A DNA stretch of 64,000 nt from an uncultured Acidaminococcus sp. GTDB taxonomy: Bacteria; Bacillota; Negativicutes; Acidaminococcales; Acidaminococcaceae. The position numbers and the translations under genes were made by a program. Below, piece by piece: positions 61,945-64,000 of the stretch (position 1 is the stretch's first letter; each line of letters opens with the position of its first letter). Below the pieces are notes generated by a model. That model saw nothing but the letters and a program-made list of their open reading frames with translations, had not been told where the DNA came from and did not search any database. Where the stretch lies: contig UPXT01000002.1 in NCBI GenBank assembly GCA_900538365.1, positions 1-64,000 on the forward strand, given 5' to 3'.

Positions 61945-63573
61945 TTACATCATGCCAGGCATGCCACCCATGGCAGGAGCAGCCGGAGCCGGATTTTCAG
62001 CCGGTTTATCCGCAACAACAGCTTCCGTGGTGAGGATCATGGCAGCGATGGAAGCTGCATTCTGCAGGGCACTGCGCGTAACCTTGCAAGGATCCACAAT
62101 ACCGCTCTTGATCATATCGACATATTCTTCCGTCTGGGCATTGAAGCCAATTCCCTTGTCAGCTTTCTTGACAGCTTCAACGATAACAGCACCTTCAAGA
62201 CCGGCGTTGTTGGCGATTTGACGGACAGGAGCTTCGATGGCGCGTCTAACGATATCGATACCCGTCTTTTCGTCCCCTTCGGTTTCCTTTTCCAGTTCAT
62301 CGAGGGCCGGCTGTACTTGCAGAAGAGCCGTACCGCCGCCGGCAACGATCCCTTCGGCCACAGCTGCGCGGGTAGCGTTCAGGGCATCTTCGATGCGGAG
62401 TTTCTTGTCTTTCAGTTCCGTTTCCGTAGCGGCACCAACTTTGATAACGGCAACGCCGCCAGAGAGTTTAGCCAAACGTTCCTGGAGTTTTTCCTTGTCG
62501 AACTGGGAAGTAGTTTCAGGAATCTGGGCACGGATGGAAGCAACACGGTCAGCAATGGCCTGTTTGTCACCAGCACCATCAACGATAGTGGTAAGATCCT
62601 TAGTTACGCGAACCTGGCTGCAGGAACCAAGATCAGCAACGGTAGCGCTGTCGAGCTTGCGGCCAACTTCTTCGCTGATGACTGTTGCACCCGTCAAGGT
62701 TGCAATATCCTGGAGCATAGCCTTACGGCGGTCACCAAAGCCAGGAGCCTTGACAGCAACAGCCTTGAAGGTCCCACGGAGTCTGTTCACAACGAGGGTA
62801 GCCAGGGCTTCCCCTTCAATGTCTTCAGCAATGATCAAGAGTTCACGACCCTGTTGCACCACTTTTTCAAGAACAGGCATGATGTCTTGGATCATAGTAA
62901 TTTTACGGTCCGTAATGAAGACGTACGGGTTGGACAGAACGGCTTCCATCTTGTCCGGATCCGTAACCATGTACGGGGAAATGTAGCCGCGGTCGAACTG
63001 CATCCCTTCAACAGTTTCAAGGGAGGTTTCCATGGTCTTGGATTCTTCAACGGTGATTACGCCATCATTGCCAACCTTTTCCATAGCATCAGCAATCAAG
63101 CCGCCGATTTCCGTGTCACCAGCAGAAATAGAAGCAACCTGTGCTTTTTCTTCCTTGGTGCTGACAGTCTTGGCGTTTTCCTGAAGCTTTTTGACGAGAC
63201 AGTCCGTTGCTTTCTTGATGCCTCTCTTGAGGACCATCGGGTTAGCACCGGCAACCACGTTCTTCATCCCTTCATGAACGATGGACTGAGCAAGGAGGGT
63301 AGCCGTCGTGGTCCCATCACCAGCGATATCGTTGGTTTTGGTTGCAACTTCACGAACAAGGGCGGCCCCCATGTTTTCAAACGGATCTTCCAGTTCGATG
63401 TCCTTGGCAATGGTTACACCATCATTGGTGATGGTCGGGGAACCAAATTTCTTTTCGAGGACAACGTTGCGGCCCTTGGGCCCCAAGGTAACTTTTACAG
63501 CATCAGCCAGTTTATTGACGCCGCGTTCCAGACCACGACGTGCTTCTTCATCAAATTGAATGAGTTTAGCCAT
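61945..63573 (-). CDS. groL: Chaperonin GroEL
   Basis: 60-kDa ATP-dependent folding chaperonin. 542 aa with AGDGTTTATLLAQ, DRRKAMLQDIATLTG and the GGM-rich end GGMPGMM. 64 bp after groS. Confidence 0.98.
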   Translation of the reverse strand: MAKLIQFDEEARRGLERGVNKLADAVKVTLGPKGRNVVLEKKFGSPTITNDGVTIAKDIELEDPFENMGAALVREVATKTNDIAGDGTTTATLLAQSIVHEGMKNVVAGANPMVLKRGIKKATDCLVKKLQENAKTVSTKEEKAQVASISAGDTEIGGLIADAMEKVGNDGVITVEESKTMETSLETVEGMQFDRGYISPYMVTDPDKMEAVLSNPYVFITDRKITMIQDIMPVLEKVVQQGRELLIIAEDIEGEALATLVVNRLRGTFKAVAVKAPGFGDRRKAMLQDIATLTGATVISEEVGRKLDSATVADLGSCSQVRVTKDLTTIVDGAGDKQAIADRVASIRAQIPETTSQFDKEKLQERLAKLSGGVAVIKVGAATETELKDKKLRIEDALNATRAAVAEGIVAGGGTALLQVQPALDELEKETEGDEKTGIDIVRRAIEAPVRQIANNAGLEGAVIVEAVKKADKGIGFNAQTEEYVDMIKSGIVDPCKVTRSALQNAASIAAMILTTEAVVADKPAENPAPAAPAMGGMPGMM

Positions 63574-63637
63574 TTTTATCTACTCCTTAGTTCCAAATGA
63601 TATAAGGTGATTGGTTCTCCACAAAAAAGGGAGCGAT

Positions 63638-63931
63638 TCACTTATCCTCAACGACAGCCAAAATGTCGCTGTCACGGAGGATGATGTAATCCTTGCCGTC
63701 CAGTTCTACTTCGCTGCCGGAGTATTTAGCAAAAACAACGGTTTCGCCAACCTTGACTTCAGAAGCAACACGAGTGCCATTATCAAGGAGACGGCCCGTA
63801 CCTACAGCTACGACCTTACCGGTCTGGGGTTTATCCTTATGAGCCGTATCAGGCAGATAGATCCCACTTTCCGTTTTTTCTTCCTGCACAACCGGTTCTA
63901 CGACGACATGATCTTCCAAAGGTCTTAACAT
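63638..63931 (-). CDS. groS: Co-chaperonin GroES
   Basis: 10-kDa lid of GroEL. 97 aa: MLRPLEDHVVVEPV, the mobile loop EKTESGIYLPDTAHKDKP and GTRVASEVKVGETVVFAKY. First gene of groSL. Confidence 0.97.
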   Translation of the reverse strand: MLRPLEDHVVVEPVVQEEKTESGIYLPDTAHKDKPQTGKVVAVGTGRLLDNGTRVASEVKVGETVVFAKYSGSEVELDGKDYIILRDSDILAVVEDK

Positions 63932-63978
63932 GTTTGTAATCCCCTTTCACTATGGTTAAATTTTAACTTTTTGATTTA

Positions 63979-64000
63979 TTAGCACTCATTACATTGGAGT
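63979..64000. promoter_or_regulatory. CIRCE element, cut by window end
   Basis: TTAGCACTC, nine bases, then GAGT at the very end: the left arm, spacer and first four bases of the right arm of the CIRCE operator bound by HrcA upstream of groSL. Confidence 0.85.

Noticed and set aside
61846..63600. Long open frame of 584 codons on the + strand opposite groL
   Set aside because: It is a shadow of the strongly codon-biased groL gene; no RBS, no family resemblance.

Overview
The window looks like a chromosomal segment of a Gram-positive-lineage anaerobe, most likely a Negativicute and possibly an Acidaminococcus-like amino-acid fermenter. This is inferred from gene content and no tree was built. 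Pointers are a GltS glutamate symporter, SpoVS, an Asp23/AmaP/DUF2273 cluster next to nusB, a B. subtilis-type Fe-S PurF, a TM1266-family protein, and many peptide and amino-acid transporters. I see no tRNA, rRNA, CRISPR array, insertion sequence or prophage. The content is mostly core metabolism with a strong transporter component and two decaying genes.

Layout. 97-1531 (-): three overlapping genes (secreted protein, dUTPase, unknown protein). 1692-3562 (+): an RluA-type pseudouridine synthase and class II FBP aldolase. 3600-4970 (-): MATE exporter. 5197-8181 (+): tctCBA tripartite carboxylate transporter. 8306-11026 (+): a TM1266-like small protein with a complete sulfonate/nitrate-type ABC importer. 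11079-12643 (-): DUF438/hemerythrin/PAS protein and spoVS. 12876-24473 (-): a 13-gene housekeeping operon running asp23, amaP, DUF2273, nusB, a TsaD-like gene, xseA, xseB, ispA, dxs, tlyA, nadK, argR, recN, followed by nudF. 24685-27130 (-): gltS and a secreted double cupin. 27826-30400 (-): small alarmone synthetase plus a two-component system. 30548-31096 (-): a small repeat protein and a DUF2905 membrane protein. 31226-38408 (-): guaB and the operon purE-F-M-N-H(N-terminal domain only)-D. 38681-41185 (-): second MATE and trpS. 41479-44542 (+): DUF559 protein, sstT, azlCD. 44699-48947 (-): pstSCAB-phoU. 49275-49942: alcohol dehydrogenase pseudogene. 50072-55020: aldo/keto reductase, LysR regulator, and a glycine betaine/proline-type ABC transporter. 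55288-59813 (-): two tandem AbgT transporters and an amidohydrolase. 60246-60800: MFS pseudogene. 60850-63931 (-): small protein, tpx, groSL with a CIRCE element cut by the window end.

The points most worth a second look are: an IMP dehydrogenase that keeps the exact length and active-site numbering I recall for the parasite Tritrichomonas foetus enzyme; a stand-alone IMP cyclohydrolase; a leader terminator before purE; the opu promoter, flanked by two copies of a 17-18 bp repeat with an 11-bp-arm palindrome upstream; a 21-bp-periodic CCTTTTRTC array between trpS and the DUF559 gene; and a small secreted repeat protein resembling the septoil-knot type. No obviously new defence or mobile system was found.
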